From Hordeum vulgare subsp. vulgare (lineage: Eukaryota > Streptophyta > Magnoliopsida > Poales > Poaceae), in NCBI RefSeq assembly GCF_904849725.1, contig NC_058523.1, forward strand, positions 206,301,689-206,365,688: a stretch of DNA of 64,000 nucleotides, given 5' to 3'. Positions 22,351 through 34,654 of this stretch are shown here, in pieces. Positions within the stretch are counted from its first letter, which is position 1. Each line of letters begins with the position of its first letter. The notes beneath the pieces are model-generated. The model saw only the letters and a program-made list of their open reading frames with translations. It made no database searches and was not told where the DNA came from. The translations under genes and the position numbers were made by a program.

Positions 22351-23618
22351 TCTAGGCCCACTCGGTAATACAACATCACAATGAGCTTGCAAGCAATGTG
22401 ACTAAGGAGTTGGTCACGTGATGTTGTATTACGGAACGATTAAAGAGACTTGCTGGTAACAAGATTGAGCTAGGTATGGAGATACCGACGGACGAATCTA
22501 GGGAAAGTAATATACCAATGGACAAAGGGAATAACATACATGATTGATTGATCCTTGACATTGAGGTTCAACCGATGAAATATCTTCATAGGATATGTAG
22601 GAACCAATATGGGCATCCAGGTCCCGCTATTCGTTATTGACCGGAGATTGTGTCGGTCATATCTACATAGTTCTGGAACCCGCAGGATCTACATACTTTA
22701 GGTTCGGTGATGATATAAGCATAATTGAGTCCTTGTGTTGGTGACTGAAGGTTGTTCGGAGTCGCGGATGAGATCCCATACGTGATGAGGCACTCCGGAA
22801 TAGTCCGGAGGTGAAGATCGATATATAGGATGAAGGTCATCGGAGTCCGGAAGTCTTCTGAGGTGTACCAAGGGAATCACGGAGTGCCAAAAGGGGTTTC
22901 GGAGGCCCCGACAATTGTTGGGTTACCTCACGGGCCAAGGAGAGGGGCGCCGCAGCCCACCAGGGGAGTGGGCGGAGCCCCTCTCTCTCCAACCCACTTC
23001 GGTCAAAGAGGGGGTGTGCTCCTCCTTGCGGCGCCGCCAACCTATCTTGGGTGGCAAGGCACCCAAGTGGGAGGGGCCACCCAACCCTAGCCGCCGTACC
23101 TCCCCTCCCTTGGCCGCCGACCCCTAAGGGGAAACCCTAGGGCGCCCTTCCCTCTCACTTCCCCTATATATAGAGACGTAGAGAGACGGCAGCCACACGA
23201 CAATCTTGCCGTGGCACTGCACCTCCTCTCCCTCGCAGTTTCTCTTCTCCAAAACCCCACGGCGAAGCCCTGCTGAGCTGTCACCACCAAAACCTCTCCA
23301 CGCCGTCGTGCTGCGGGAGGACTCACGCTGCTTCTTTACCATCTCTCGCTGGATCGAGGAGGTGAAGGTGTCACCAAGTTGTACGTGTGTTGAACGCGGA
23401 GGTGTCGTCCGTTCGGCACTTGATAGGGTGATCGCAGGATGGTTCCTGATTGGATTGCAAAGACGTACCACTACATCAGCCACGTTCTTGAACGCTTCCT
23501 CTTAGCAATCTACAAGGGTATGTATATTCAATCTCTCCTCTCGTAGATGGTTATCACCATGGATAGGTCGTGTTTGCACGTAGGAAAGTTTTTGTTTCCC
23601 ATGCAACTTTCCCCAACA
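22346..23618 (+). mobile_element. Element B 3' LTR, right part
   Basis: This continues the LTR broken at 6875: before insertion it read gagaggtat followed by atctaggcccactcgg, which matches intact BARE LTR G in reverse. The first 5 bases (ggtat) are the duplicated target site. A TATA box (ctatatatag, about 23163-23172) precedes the expected transcription start. The LTR ends ttccccaaca at 23618, the mirror of tgttggggaa in element G. It is clearly diverged from G's LTRs, so it is older or from another subfamily. Confidence 0.85.
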
Positions 23619-23639
23619 GGACTCTCCCTCAATAAAGAT

Positions 23640-24781
23640 TTTTAGATCTTATATTTTATTTCAAACAACAAATAAAACAAAATACACTCCAATAATACCA
23701 AATATCATGTGGACAAATAACTTTTTTGGCTTAACATAGGCTAACCAATAGTTGTTGATGAAGAAAGCTGGGATGCGTAGCATCCCCAAGCTTAGATGCT
23801 TGAGACTTCTTGAAATATTTACTTGGGGTGGCTTGGGCATCCCCAAGCTTGAGATTTTGTATCTTGTTCAATCTTCTCATATCCCAATTTCACCAAAATG
23901 TCAAAAACTTCATCCACACAATACTTGAAAAGAACTCATGAGATAGGTTAGTGCACATAAGCATAGATCAACTCTTTATGTACTGCCAGGACAAGTCGCA
24001 TAATAATTTTTGAAGATTAGGTATTGTATACTATCATTTCCACAATTATATCTACAAATGTAAGCTATGGAAACTATAGGATAAGTAGATAACAAAACTG
24101 TGACATCAATCTATCTAAACAGGACAGTCTGTAGCAATCTACTTAAAACTTGTACTTATGTATATCAAACAATTCGGAAAATTTAGGACCTGGTAAATAT
24201 TTTGTATGATAGTACTGTGTAAAGATTTCAGAATTTTTCCACGTTACAGTAAAATATGATAATTCAAATACTACAACATAGTTTCCGTTTTTGTACAACA
24301 CACATCGCACATGCAATTCAAGCATTCTAAAGGAAATTCTTGGAACTTTTTTTGAAACACAATATTATAAATAACATATATTAGAGAAAAAAAAATAACG
24401 CTCCAAGCAAAACACATATCATGTTTTGAATAAAAATATAGCTCCAAGTAAGATATATCGATAATGTTAGAGATGAAAGAGGGGATGCCTTCCGGGGCAT
24501 CCCAATGCTTACACGCTTGAGTATTCATTGGGTATTACATTCGGGAAGCCTCGGGCATTCCCAAGATTAGATCCTTGCTGCAACTTATTCTCCTTATATT
24601 GGTATCTCACCCAAAACAGGAAAACTTCAATCACACAAAACTTAACGGAACTTCTTGAGATGGGTTAGTATGATAAATATAGATCATTCACATAGGTAAT
24701 GCTAAAACAAGATTCATAATTGTTATCACATGACGCTTACTGTATTATATCATTTTCATAATTTATATCACTCAATATAAG
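23640..24781 (-). repeat. Degenerate tandem duplication in element D internal region
   Basis: Two units, about 23640-24370 and 24370-24830, share the order gcatccc(c)aagctt block, cttgggcatccccaag-like block, an aaaacttca-acacaa block, gagataggttagt, and aagctatggaaa near the end. Identity is low, with many indels. Element A at about 1000-1400 holds a third related copy. No coding content seen. Confidence 0.55.
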
Positions 24782-25276
24782 CTATGGAAATAGTAAAACA
24801 AGAAAATTATTACTACCCACACAAGCAAAATTCTTATGATTCATAGTAGTGGGAGCAAACTCAACAAAATAACTATCATGAGATACCTTATTGATATAAT
24901 CCATGTGAAATTTAAAATCAATATGACAAGTTTCATAGTTATCCTTATTCTTCATAGCATAAATGTCATCACAATATTCATCATAGATAGGAGGCATTAT
25001 TTCATCATAATAAACTTGCTCATCAAAACTTGGGGGACTAAAAATAGAATCTTCATCAAACATAGCATCACCAAGCTTGTAGCTTTGAATATCATTATCA
25101 TCATGGATATTTAGATAATTAATACTAAAAATATGGATTTCATGCTCATCATTTAAGGATTTCACATTAAGAATTTTCATAAATTGTTCCTCTACCCACT
25201 GAGCACAATTTTCCGAACCATCATTTTCATGAAACACATTATAAAGATGAACAATGTGAGACCATCTCAATTCCAT
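24782..25276 (-). CDS. Accessory ORF of Sabrina-like element, unknown function
   Basis: A 164-codon open frame starting MELRWSHIVHLYN close to the 5' LTR. It is acidic, rich in Asp, Tyr and Asn, with blocks such as SPPSFDEQVYYDEIMPPIYD that read like repeated modules. I recall the same kind of ORF as widespread in Triticeae Athila-like elements, in the position where gag would start. No known domain, catalytic motif, signal peptide or membrane segment is evident. It may be a complete short ORF or the truncated start of a longer one. Confidence 0.5.
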   Translation of the reverse strand: MELRWSHIVHLYNVFHENDGSENCAQWVEEQFMKILNVKSLNDEHEIHIFSINYLNIHDDNDIQSYKLGDAMFDEDSIFSPPSFDEQVYYDEIMPPIYDEYCDDIYAMKNKDNYETCHIDFKFHMDYINKVSHDSYFVEFAPTTMNHKNFACVGSNNFLVLLFP

Positions 25277-25373
25277 ATTTTTAGGTTTCTTTTTAGAAAA
25301 CCAAACTAGTGATAAAACGAGAAACTAAAAGATTTAATTGCAAGATCTAAAGATATACCTTCAACCACATACC

Positions 25374-25391
25374 TCCCTGGCAAGGGCGCCA
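25374..25391 (-). other. Element D primer binding site (tRNA-Asp type)
   Basis: The plus strand reads tccctggcaagggcgcca, two mismatches from the tRNA-Asp 3' end pattern tccccggcaacggcgcca. It lies 10 nt from the LTR. Confidence 0.75.
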
Positions 25392-25401
25392 GAAAAGAGC
25401 T

Positions 25402-26966
25402 TGATGTCTACTACGCAACTTTATTCTTGTAGACTCATGTTGGGCCTCCAAGGATAGAGTTTTGTAAGACGGTAGCAATTTTCCCTCAAGTGGATGACCT
25501 AAGGTTTATTAATCCGTGGGATGCATAGGATAAAGATGATCTCTCTCAAATAACCCTCCAACCAAATAATAAAAAGTGTCTTGTATCCCTAACACACCAA
25601 ATGCAATGGTAATTTTTATAGGTGCACTAGTTCGGCGAGCGGATGGTGATACAAGTGTAGTAATGATAGTAGATATTGATTTTTGTAATGAGAATAATAA
25701 AAAACGGCAAGGTAGCAAGTAACAAAAGTTATCACAAACGGTACTGCAATGGTTGAAATGAGGCCCACGGTTTGTACTTTCTCTAGTGCAATCTCTCAAC
25801 AATGCTAATATAATTGGATCACATAACAATCCCTCGACATGCAATAAAGAATCACTCCAAAGTTCCTATCTAGCAGAGAACATAAGAAGAAATTGTTTCT
25901 AGGGTATGAAACCACATCAAAGTTATTCTCTCCGATCAATCTTTCCAAGGGTTCGTACTAAAAAAAAGTTATCGTTTCCGATCAATCTATCCAAGTGTTC
26001 GTATTAAAATAACACCATAACAAATTCAGAGTCATAATACTCAATCCAACATAAAGAACCTCAAAGAGTGCCGCAAGATTTCAACCGGAGAAAAAAAGAC
26101 GAGAACATGCATCAACCCATATGCATAGATTACCCAATTGTCATCTCGAGAACCCGAGAATTGAGTGCCAAAACATATATCAAGTGAATAAATATGATAC
26201 CCCATTGTCACCACATGTATTCATAGCAAGACATAAACCAAGTGCTCTCAAATCCATAAAAGTATTCAATCCGATAAAACAAAATATCAAAGGGAAAAGT
26301 TAATTCATCACAACAAGATAGAGAGGAGAAACACAATATGATCCAACTATATTAACAAAGCACACGATACATCACAATCGTGCCATCACAAGAATATGAT
26401 AGACGGAGAGAATAAACACATAGCTACTTGTACAAATCCTCAGCCCCGAGGGTGGACTACTCCCTCCTCATCATGGCCTCTGTTCGGATGATGAAGATGG
26501 CCATCGAAGAAGATTTCCCCTATCCAGCAAGGTACTGGAACGTCTCGTGATTGGTTTTTCGTTGATACAAAGAGTTGCGGTAGCGGAGCTTCTCATCTAG
26601 GGTTATTTCTGGGTTTTTTATTTATAGGAGTTTTAGCATTTGAATCACGCCAAGATGGGCTTCGAGTGGCCCACTAGGTACCAGGGCACGCCTGGGGGGC
26701 TGGCACGCCCTGGTGGTTAGTGGCCACCTCCCTTACCGTCTAGTCCTCCCACAAAGCTTCTAGTGCCTCTTTTGCCCCAAAAAATCATCAAAAAGTTTCA
26801 TTGCATTTGGAGAACTTTTATTTCTGCAAAAAAAACACCACGGTAGTTGTGCTGAAAACAAGATTAGTCCGGGTTAATTCCATGCAAATCATACCAAAAC
26901 CATATAAAATTCTTGTAAACATGGCATGAATAATTCATAAATTATAGATACGTTGGAGACGTATAA
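25402..26966 (-). repeat. Element D 5' LTR
   Basis: The plus strand reads from tgatgtctactacgcaact to gatacgttggagacgtat. This is the standard Triticeae Athila-like LTR in reverse. A TATA box on the minus strand (ctataaata, 26619-26627) is present. The last bases have mutated (gtataa for gtatca), so the outer end is uncertain by a few bases. Confidence 0.8.
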
Positions 26967-28112
26967 ACCATGGGCTAGTACACAAAGCGTAATGGACAAT
27001 GCTTACCATACCATGGGATCACTTGATCCCTCTCTATACATCTTGTGGTGTATGTTTCACAGACTCATGGGAAACGTAGATATGATCTGCACGATGTTGT
27101 TTTGGAGTAAACCATTAAGCCAAAAATGATTTTGGCATACGCTTCGAACTTTTTGGAAGAGCTAGAATTGTTCTTCGGACTTCTGGAATTTCTCCAGAGG
27201 AAAATCCAGAAATGTACCAGAGGAGCCGAAAATGTCTTGCGTGCCTTTCACTGAAGAAAATCATTGATTAAGACAGATTCAGAATTCGTCCACATCTATT
27301 TAGTGTTTTTTCAGAACATATCTAAAGGGGATGTTTTGATGAATAATGAAAAGCATTGACTGGTTGTTTTTTCAGAACATATCTAAAGGGGATGTTCCCA
27401 AAAGATCTAGGGATGACATGGAAGAGTGCGAACACCTTTAGGGGGGCACATGGTGTGGGCTCTCAAGGAGGAGCTCCTCCATGGAGCTCCAATTTCCTTC
27501 TCTTTAAGCCCTTATTAAGGTCATATATGATGGGGTTTTTGGTATTTTAAAGTGCCATTGTACCCCTTGATTTTTCCTATAAATAGAGGTGGAGAGGAGC
27601 TATCCACAATAACTACAACTCTCATGCAAATTCCATGCATGATCTGACTATCTCTCTCCCTCCCACCGAATAGTTTCATAGAGCTGAAAGGTTGTTTGGG
27701 TTCCGGTAGGAACTACTTCTGGATGATGAAGCTCTGCCGGATAGTTGACACTGTATGTGTGCGACCCCATAGAGAGATCGTAGTTTTGATCTTAGTTCAA
27801 GAGTGCCTCCCGAAGGGGTGACCATCCGAGATTCTATGAGTGCATTCCGAAGGGTTGTCCGAGACAACGTCCGAGGGAATTTACGATTGCCTCCTAAAGG
27901 TTTGTCCAAGGAGCTGACGAGGAAGAACATCCTCACGGTTGGGATGTTGTAAGTCCTAGCTGCGAGGACCTGCATCGCTGATCTTCATCGACCCTACCTA
28001 CGATACGTTACGAATCATTAATGATTAGATCAGGAACCTTGTATGCATCTTCATAGTGATCCTCCGCATACTCGTAGTACTAGAGATTTTTTTCGTGTCA
28101 TGTTCCCCTACA
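26967..28112 (+). repeat. Element E LTR 1
   Basis: About 1.15 kb, from accatgggctagtacac to ttcccctaca. TATA at about 27579-27587. It includes a short direct duplication (gaacatatctaaaggggatg at about 27315 and 27374) and a series of short imperfect repeats around cctcccgaagg (27800-27915). Its first bases are cut off by element D. Confidence 0.7.
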
Positions 28113-28122
28113 GTGGTATCAT
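28113..28122 (+). other. Element E primer binding site, unit 1
   Basis: gtggtatcat directly after the LTR end. It matches the start of the iMet site as used by BARE-type copia elements (GTGGTATCATGAGC). The unit 2 equivalent is gtggcatcatgagc at 32001. Confidence 0.65.
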
Positions 28123-29514
28123 CACTAGCGCTATGCGTAGATGCAGGTTAGAATCTAGAATACATGAGATGTATGGATATTGCTTGATATAATTTTCAAA
28201 TACACGAGATCTATTGCTGAAAATTATTTGTGTGGGTAGAAGATGAAATCTATTTCCCAATGTTCTTGTTGATTCCCTTGAATTTGCGTAGTCCTAATCT
28301 TGACGACATGGTAGAATCTTAGAAAGTAATGGCAATCCAGAATCCTTCCATGCTTCTCCTGAGTATGCTGGTTGATAGATCATCGAAGTGCTAACAGGTC
28401 TTTGTGTTCTACCATAATTAAAGAAAGGTGGATGTTTCGCAGACTAAATGGAAACAGAGGTATTATCTGCATGAGGTTCTTGCATATGACGAAGTCAAGT
28501 GTGGGGTTCAAGATTTTATTATCTCGTTTTTCATATGCCCCACAAAGTTAACCAGGTAACTCAAATAATCATACTTGCCCATAAACTTTGGTAGCTGCGA
28601 TTTAAGTGAGAACCTTAGAAGTCACGTAAAATAATATTTTACATACACTGATTAGAGGCATCTAACTTGGTTTTGTAGGATAGCATGTGATGTGGTACAG
28701 AAAATTTACATATTAGTTTTATTCTGTATGAGATTACTATATGATGTAAATTAATTAACAGGACGAGGGAGTCATGATTTGGCATGATGGCTGGAGCCAT
28801 ATGATTGTCACTTTAATGAACAATGGTCAACCTTATGTAATGCACTTAATTTATTAGCTTTAGAGATATCAATATTATCTAGTGCATTGACAAGGTGGTG
28901 GCAATCTTCGCGAAGATGAACACCCAGACAAATGCAGAAGAAAAAGAAATTAATGACTTCTCTATCATAAAGGGCCATACCATATCATGCTATTATAATT
29001 GTCTAAAATGTTTAACCCTTATCATGCACCCTTCTTGATTGAGCAGTAGTCGCTTTTAATTAGGGCGATCTCTCACTTAAAAATATCAAGTAGATAGTGT
29101 TCTCCCAAGTGTAGCACCATCACGACGCCTATCTCTTAGAGCTATCACATAGTTACATGGATAGAAACAATCACATAAGGGTTAGGTGGGTGAGTTGAGA
29201 CCTTGCAGCAAGATCACTTGGTTATGTTGCCGTTCCGGAGGATCATCCCGACCTTGGAAGACGCCCATCGAAAGATGAACAAGAGTAACTTAGAGACGTG
29301 ATTGGCAAGTAGGCCTGCCAATTCAAATTATCGTCACTTGACATGGACATCCTTGACGGTGAACTGAAATATGGGTCTTGCATCACTCACAATCAATTAT
29401 GAGAGATATTGATTTTAGTGGGGGATCACCTTAGAATAAAATTGTTTTATTCACTAGTGCAAATTAATTATGAACAAAGTCTAAGTGAATTTTGTGTTTA
29501 CCGTTGTAGATAAC
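28113..29514 (+). other. Element E leader, unit 1
   Basis: 1.4 kb between LTR and gag. No domain seen. The long leader is shared with unit 2 (32001-33402) at moderate identity, including a short stretch that reads like coding sequence (near 28893-28980: caaggtggtggcaatctt). Confidence 0.5.
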
Positions 29515-30123
29515 ATGGCTCGCAATGCACAGTTGAACTTAGGAACAATGCTAGAGAAAGAGAAGTTAGCTGCTAGTGGAAACAACAATGCATACTGGGT
29601 CCATGCCTTGAGGAATTTCCTCAGGAGTTCTAAGAGAGTGCATTTGGTTGACGAACCTCTTCTAGCTAAACCAGCAGTAACTACCCCGGCAGTTGAACAA
29701 AATGTATTGACCACTAAGGATGATGATTTCAACTTAGTGCAGTGCCTCATGCTATCTTGCAAGAGTCTAGAGCTTCAAAAATGTTTTTAATTCCATAACA
29801 TCACATATATGATCCAGGAATTGGATGCGATGTACAAGAGGAATACATGACCTGAACATTATGATATAATGAAGATCATGATCAATAGCAAAATGGCTGA
29901 GGGCAGTTCAATTGGCGAGCACGTGGTTAGTATGATTGGTTACGCTGAAAGGGTTAAAAGCCTGGAATTTCCACTTCAACGAGCCCATGTTATGAACATG
30001 TTGCTAACTTCACTCCCCTCTTCTTACGATGGTTTTATCATGAACTACAACATGAATGGGATGGAGAAGGGACATAATGAGGTGCTTGCCATGTTTGAAA
30101 CTGTGAAAAAAATCTTAAGAAGA
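29515..30123 (+). pseudogene. Copia gag, element E unit 1
   Basis: One reading frame from ATG 29515 (MARNAQLNL) with two stops: TAA at 29788-29790 and TGA at 29848-29850. The frame otherwise continues to 30123. It matches the UBN2-type copia Gag core: an N-terminal block ending in WVHALRNFL, a central MIQELDAMYKR, then EHVVSMIGYAERVKSLEF and LLTSLPSSYDGFIMNYN. No zinc knuckle is seen afterwards. Unit 2 has sense codons at both stop positions. Gag would form the particle; this copy is dead. Confidence 0.8.
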
Positions 30124-30809
30124 TGAAGTATAAAAATGCCAATGAGATAGAGATGTGAAACCTCTATGAATGAAGAACTGGCAAAAACTCCATCATAGAA
30201 AACATCATAGAAGATGCATATGGACTATGTTTTAGATGAACTCGAGCTTGTCATTAATATGATCATAAGCTCAAGAACCCACATAGATAAACCAACCAAA
30301 TACCAAGAAAGCTGATGATCTCAAGAATGCAATGGTTTGAGCTCTCAACGAACGATACGATCGAGCTACTCACTTGAGAGGCCCCCTTGATAACATCGCA
30401 ATCGATCCTATAACCGAGTCTCCCAAGTAACACCATGAAACCGTTAAAATAGAAAACCTATCAAGGGAAAACCTTTGCCTTGCGCATATGCCACTTGATC
30501 TAGATGATGATGATGTTGTCTTCCTTAAGATTTACCACCTTTCTTGATTGCGCCAGCTCGATGTAGACTAGTAGATTTCTCCCCCATACTCCACTATAGG
30601 TGAGCCACTCTTCGGAAGATATTCACAAGTACATTATCACCACAATGGACAGTAAATTTCAAGCATGATTCTTCGTGATGTTCCACTTCAACTTGCACAC
30701 CGCAATATTGATGACGAACTATACTTGATGTCATCCTCCGTGGGTCATATGTGATCTTCCTCTTGACGTGAGTCCATGGAAACATACCTAACCCCATAAA
30801 GAACCCTCA
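30124..30809 (+). other. Element E post-gag region, unit 1
   Basis: About 0.7 kb between gag and the next LTR, where a complete copia would have about 3.5 kb of pol. No pol domain is seen. Unit 2 has the same region at 33921-34654, so the loss came before the tandem arrangement. Confidence 0.6.
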
Positions 30810-32000
30810 CGTAGACCATGGGTTAGTACACAAAGTGTAATGCACAATGCTTACCACACCACGGGATCACTTGATGCCTCTCGGTACATCGTGTGGTGTA
30901 TGTTCCACAGACTAAATGGCAAAGCAGATATAATCTGCACGGGGTTGTTTTGGAGTAAAGCATTAAGCCAAAAAGGTTTTTGGCATACGCTTGGAACTTT
31001 ATGGAAGTGCGAGAATTGTTCTCGGGACTTCTGGAGTTTTTCCAAAGAAAAAACCGGAATGATCCCGAGCAGCCGGAAATGTCTTGGTTGCTTTTTGCTG
31101 ATGAAAATCATTGATTTGGAGAAGTTTCAGAACGGGTCCAAATTTGTTTTAGTGGGTACTCGAAATTTTCTAGGCCTACAGAAAATGTTTAGTATTTTTC
31201 AGACGTAGAAAAATGTTTCAATGAATAGGGAAAATCTGTGATTGGGTGTTGTTTTGGAAAATATCTAAAGGGAATCTTCCCAAAAGATCTAGGGATGGTA
31301 TGGAAGTGTGGGAACACGTTTGAGGGGGGGTTCATGGTGTAGACTCCCAAGGAGGATCTCCTCCATGGAGCTCCACTTTCCTTCACTTTATGCCTTGATG
31401 AAGGTCAAATATGATGTTTTTTTGGTATTTTCAAGTTCCACTCTACCCCTTGATTCTTTCTATAAATAGAGGCGGATAGGAGTTGTCCACACTCACTCCA
31501 GCTCTCATACAAATGCCATGCATGATCTGGCTCTCTCTCTCTCCCTCCCACCAAGATAGTATCATAGAGCTGAAAGGATGTCTGGGTTCCTGCTGGAACT
31601 AGTCCTCGATGGCGAAGCCCTGCTGGATAGCTATGTGTGCAACCCCGTCGAGAGATTGTAGTTTCAATCTTAGTTCGTGAGTGTCTCCCGAAGGGCTGTC
31701 CGAGTGATCGTTCGAGATTCTGTGAGTGCCTCCCAAATGGTTGTTCATGACACTGTCCGAGGGACTTTTTGACTGCCTCCCGAAGGGCTGACCATGGAGC
31801 TAGCGAAAGAGAACATCCTCACAGTTGAGAGGCTGTAAATCCTAGCTGCGGGGATTTGCACCGCCGATCTTCATAAACTCCACTTCCGTTGCGCTATGAG
31901 TCGGTAATGATGAGATCAATAACCTTGTATGCATCTCCATAGTGATTGTGGGCATGCTTGTAGTACCGGAGATTTTTGTTTTCTATTTCGTTCCCCTACA
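30810..32000 (+). repeat. Element E LTR 2
   Basis: 1191 bp if it starts at cgtagacc, which would be the mutated partner of the ctaca end (TGTAG...CTACA inverted ends). TATA at 31461-31469. The same imperfect cctcccgaagggctg repeats occur at 31680-31800. Confidence 0.7.
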
Positions 32001-33402
32001 GTGGCATCATGAGCCATGCTATGCATAGATGCAGGTTACGATCTAGAGTACATGAGATGTATGGGTATTGCATGCTATAATTTTGTAGTGGATGAGATCT
32101 ATTGCTAAAACATATTTATGTGGGTAGGGGATCAAATATATTACCCGATGTTCTTGTTGCTTCCTTGAATTTGTGTTGTCCTTATCTTGACGACATGGTA
32201 GAATCTTACAAAGTTCTAGCAATCCGTGATCCTTCCATGCTACTAATGAGTATGCTAGTTGACAGATCAACGAAGTGCTAATAGTTCTTTGGGTTCTACC
32301 ACACTTAAAGAAAGATGGATGTTTTGCACACTAATGGGCAACACATATATGATGTTCTCGGTGTTCTTGCGTATGAAGAAGTTCACTTTGGGCTCGAGAT
32401 TTTATTATCCCGTGTTTCATACGCCTCACAAAGTTAATCTAGCAACTTGAAAAGTCATACTTGATGATAAACATTGGTAGTTGCGGTTTAAGTCAGAACC
32501 TTAGAAGCCACGTAAAATAAAAATTTGCATCCACCGATTAGAGGCGTCTAACTTGGTTTTGCAGGATAGAATGTGATGTGGCATAGAAAATTCTCATATT
32601 AACTGTATTATGTATGAGGTGACTATATGATGTAAATTAATTAACACGACCTACGAGTCTTGATTCAGCATGATGGATGGAGCCATATGATTGTCACTTT
32701 AATAACCTATGTGTCAACCTTATGGAATTCACTTCTTTTTTAGCTATAGAGGTAGAAATATTATCTGGTGCATCAACAAGGTGGTGGCAATCTTTGCGAA
32801 GGTGAACATTGACGCAAATGCCGAAGACGAAGAAATTAATGAATTCTCTGTCACAAAGGGTAAACCATATCATGCTATTATGAGTTGTCTGAGATGTTTA
32901 TCCCTTATGATCCATCCTTCTTGATTGCACTTTAGTCATTTTTTTATTAGGGTGATCTCTCACTTAAAAGTGTCAAGTAGTTATTGTTCTTCCAAGTGTA
33001 GCACTCGCACGACACCTATGTCTTTAGGGTATCGCATGGTTACATGGATACGAACCATTAGAGAAGTCTGAGGCGGGTGAGTTGAGACCTCGCAAAAATA
33101 TCACTCGGTTATCTTGAAGTTCCGGAGGATCGTCCTGATCTCGGAACACGCACATCGAAAGATGAACAACAATCATATAGAGATGTGGTTGGCAAGTTGG
33201 CCTGCCAATCAGAATTCTCGTCACTTGAGATGGATACATCCTTGACGTTGAATTGAAATATGGGTCTTGCATGACTCATAATCAATTATGAGAGATATTC
33301 ATTTGAGTGGGAGCGCACCTTAGAATAAAATTATTTTATTCACTAGTGCAAATTAATTATGAACAAATTCTAAGTGTTTTTTGTGTTTACCGTTATTGAT
33401 CG

Positions 33403-33920
33403 CATGCCTCACAATGTGAAACCTAGGCACGATGTTACAGAAAGACAAGTTAGCTGCCAATATAAACAACAATACGGACTGGTTCCATGCCTTGAGGATT
33501 ATCTTCGGGAGTGCTAAGAGAGTGTATGTGCTTCCAGCTAAACTAGCAGCAACTGCTCCAGAAGACGAACAAAATGTATGGGCCACTAAGGATGATGATT
33601 CCAACTTGGTGCAATGCCTCATGGTATCATGCATGAGTCGAGAACTTAAAAAATGTTCTGAATTCCATAATGCCCGAGATATGATCCAGGAATTGGATGC
33701 TCTGTACAAGAGGAATGCATGGTCTGAATGTTATGATGTAATGAAGATCATGACCGATAGCAAAATGGATGAGGCTAGATTAGTTGGCGAGCATGTGGTC
33801 AATATGATTGGCTACGCTAAAAGGCTCAAAAACCTGGAATTTCCACTTCCACCAGCCCATGTCATGGACATGTTGCTCACTTCACTCCACCCACATTACG
33901 ACGGTTTTATCATGGACTAA
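33403..33920 (+). pseudogene. Copia gag, element E unit 2
   Basis: Mostly open from 33432 to the TAA at 33918-33920, with a frameshift between the ATG at 33403 and 33432. Same blocks as unit 1 (MIQELDALYKR, EHVVNMIGYAKRLKNLEF, MLLTSLHPHYDGFIMD). The stop falls where unit 1 reads on (MNYN), so it lost its C-terminus. Confidence 0.8.
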
Positions 33921-34654
33921 GACATGAATGTGATGGATAAGCGACCTAATGAGGTTCTTGCCATGTTGAAAACTGTGGAAGAATCTTAAGAAGAGGCAGT
34001 ATGAAAATGCCAATGAGATAGAGATGTGTAACCTCTATGAATGAAGAACCGACAAAAACTCCAACATCGAAAACATCATGGAAGATGCATATGAACTCAA
34101 GCTTGTCCTGAAGATGATCATAAGCTCAAGAACCCACATAGAGAAAAACAAACCAAAAAGGAAGAAATGTGATCATGCCAACAATGTAATGGTTTGCGCT
34201 CTAAATGAATGATACGATCAAGCTACTCACTTGAGAGCCACCCTTAATAGTACGACAATCGATCCTATAACCTGATTTCCCAACTAACACCATGAGACCG
34301 GTAAAATAGAAAATCTATCAAGGGAAAAACTTTGCCTTGCGCATATTCCACTTGAGCTAGATGTTGACAATGTTGTCCTCCTCAAGATCGACCAACTTTC
34401 TTGATTGCTCTAGCTCGAAGAAGACTAGTAGATTGCTCCCCCATACTCCATTATAGGTGAGCCACTGTTTGGCACATTTTCACAAGTCCATTGTCACCAG
34501 AATGGATGGCAATATTCAAGCATGATCTCTTCGTGATGCTTGACTTGACCTTGCACACCGCAATCTTAATGATGATCACAACTTGATGTCGTCCTCCATG
34601 GGTCATATGAGATCTTCCTCTTGATGCGAGCCCATGGAAACATACCTAACCAGA

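Larger units (their letters stand above)
23619..26966 (-). mobile_element. Element D: Athila-lineage Ty3-gypsy, 5' part (Sabrina-like)
   Basis: On the minus strand: 5' LTR 25402-26966, tRNA-Asp-type primer site 25374-25391, an accessory ORF 24782-25276, and non-coding internal DNA down to 23619 where copia B begins. The rest of D lies on the other side of B, outside the window. No gag, protease or pol is seen in this 1.8-kb internal piece. The outer LTR end touches the first LTR of element E. Confidence 0.8.

Noticed and set aside
23087..23505. ORFs of 79-119 codons near the TATA box of element B's LTR
   Set aside because: They fall in the GC-rich leader of a copia LTR, run on both strands, and lack any domain.
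22346..23618. A solo LTR
   Set aside because: It is the right half of element B's LTR; the left half and RNase H end are at 5685-6875 on the other side of element C.
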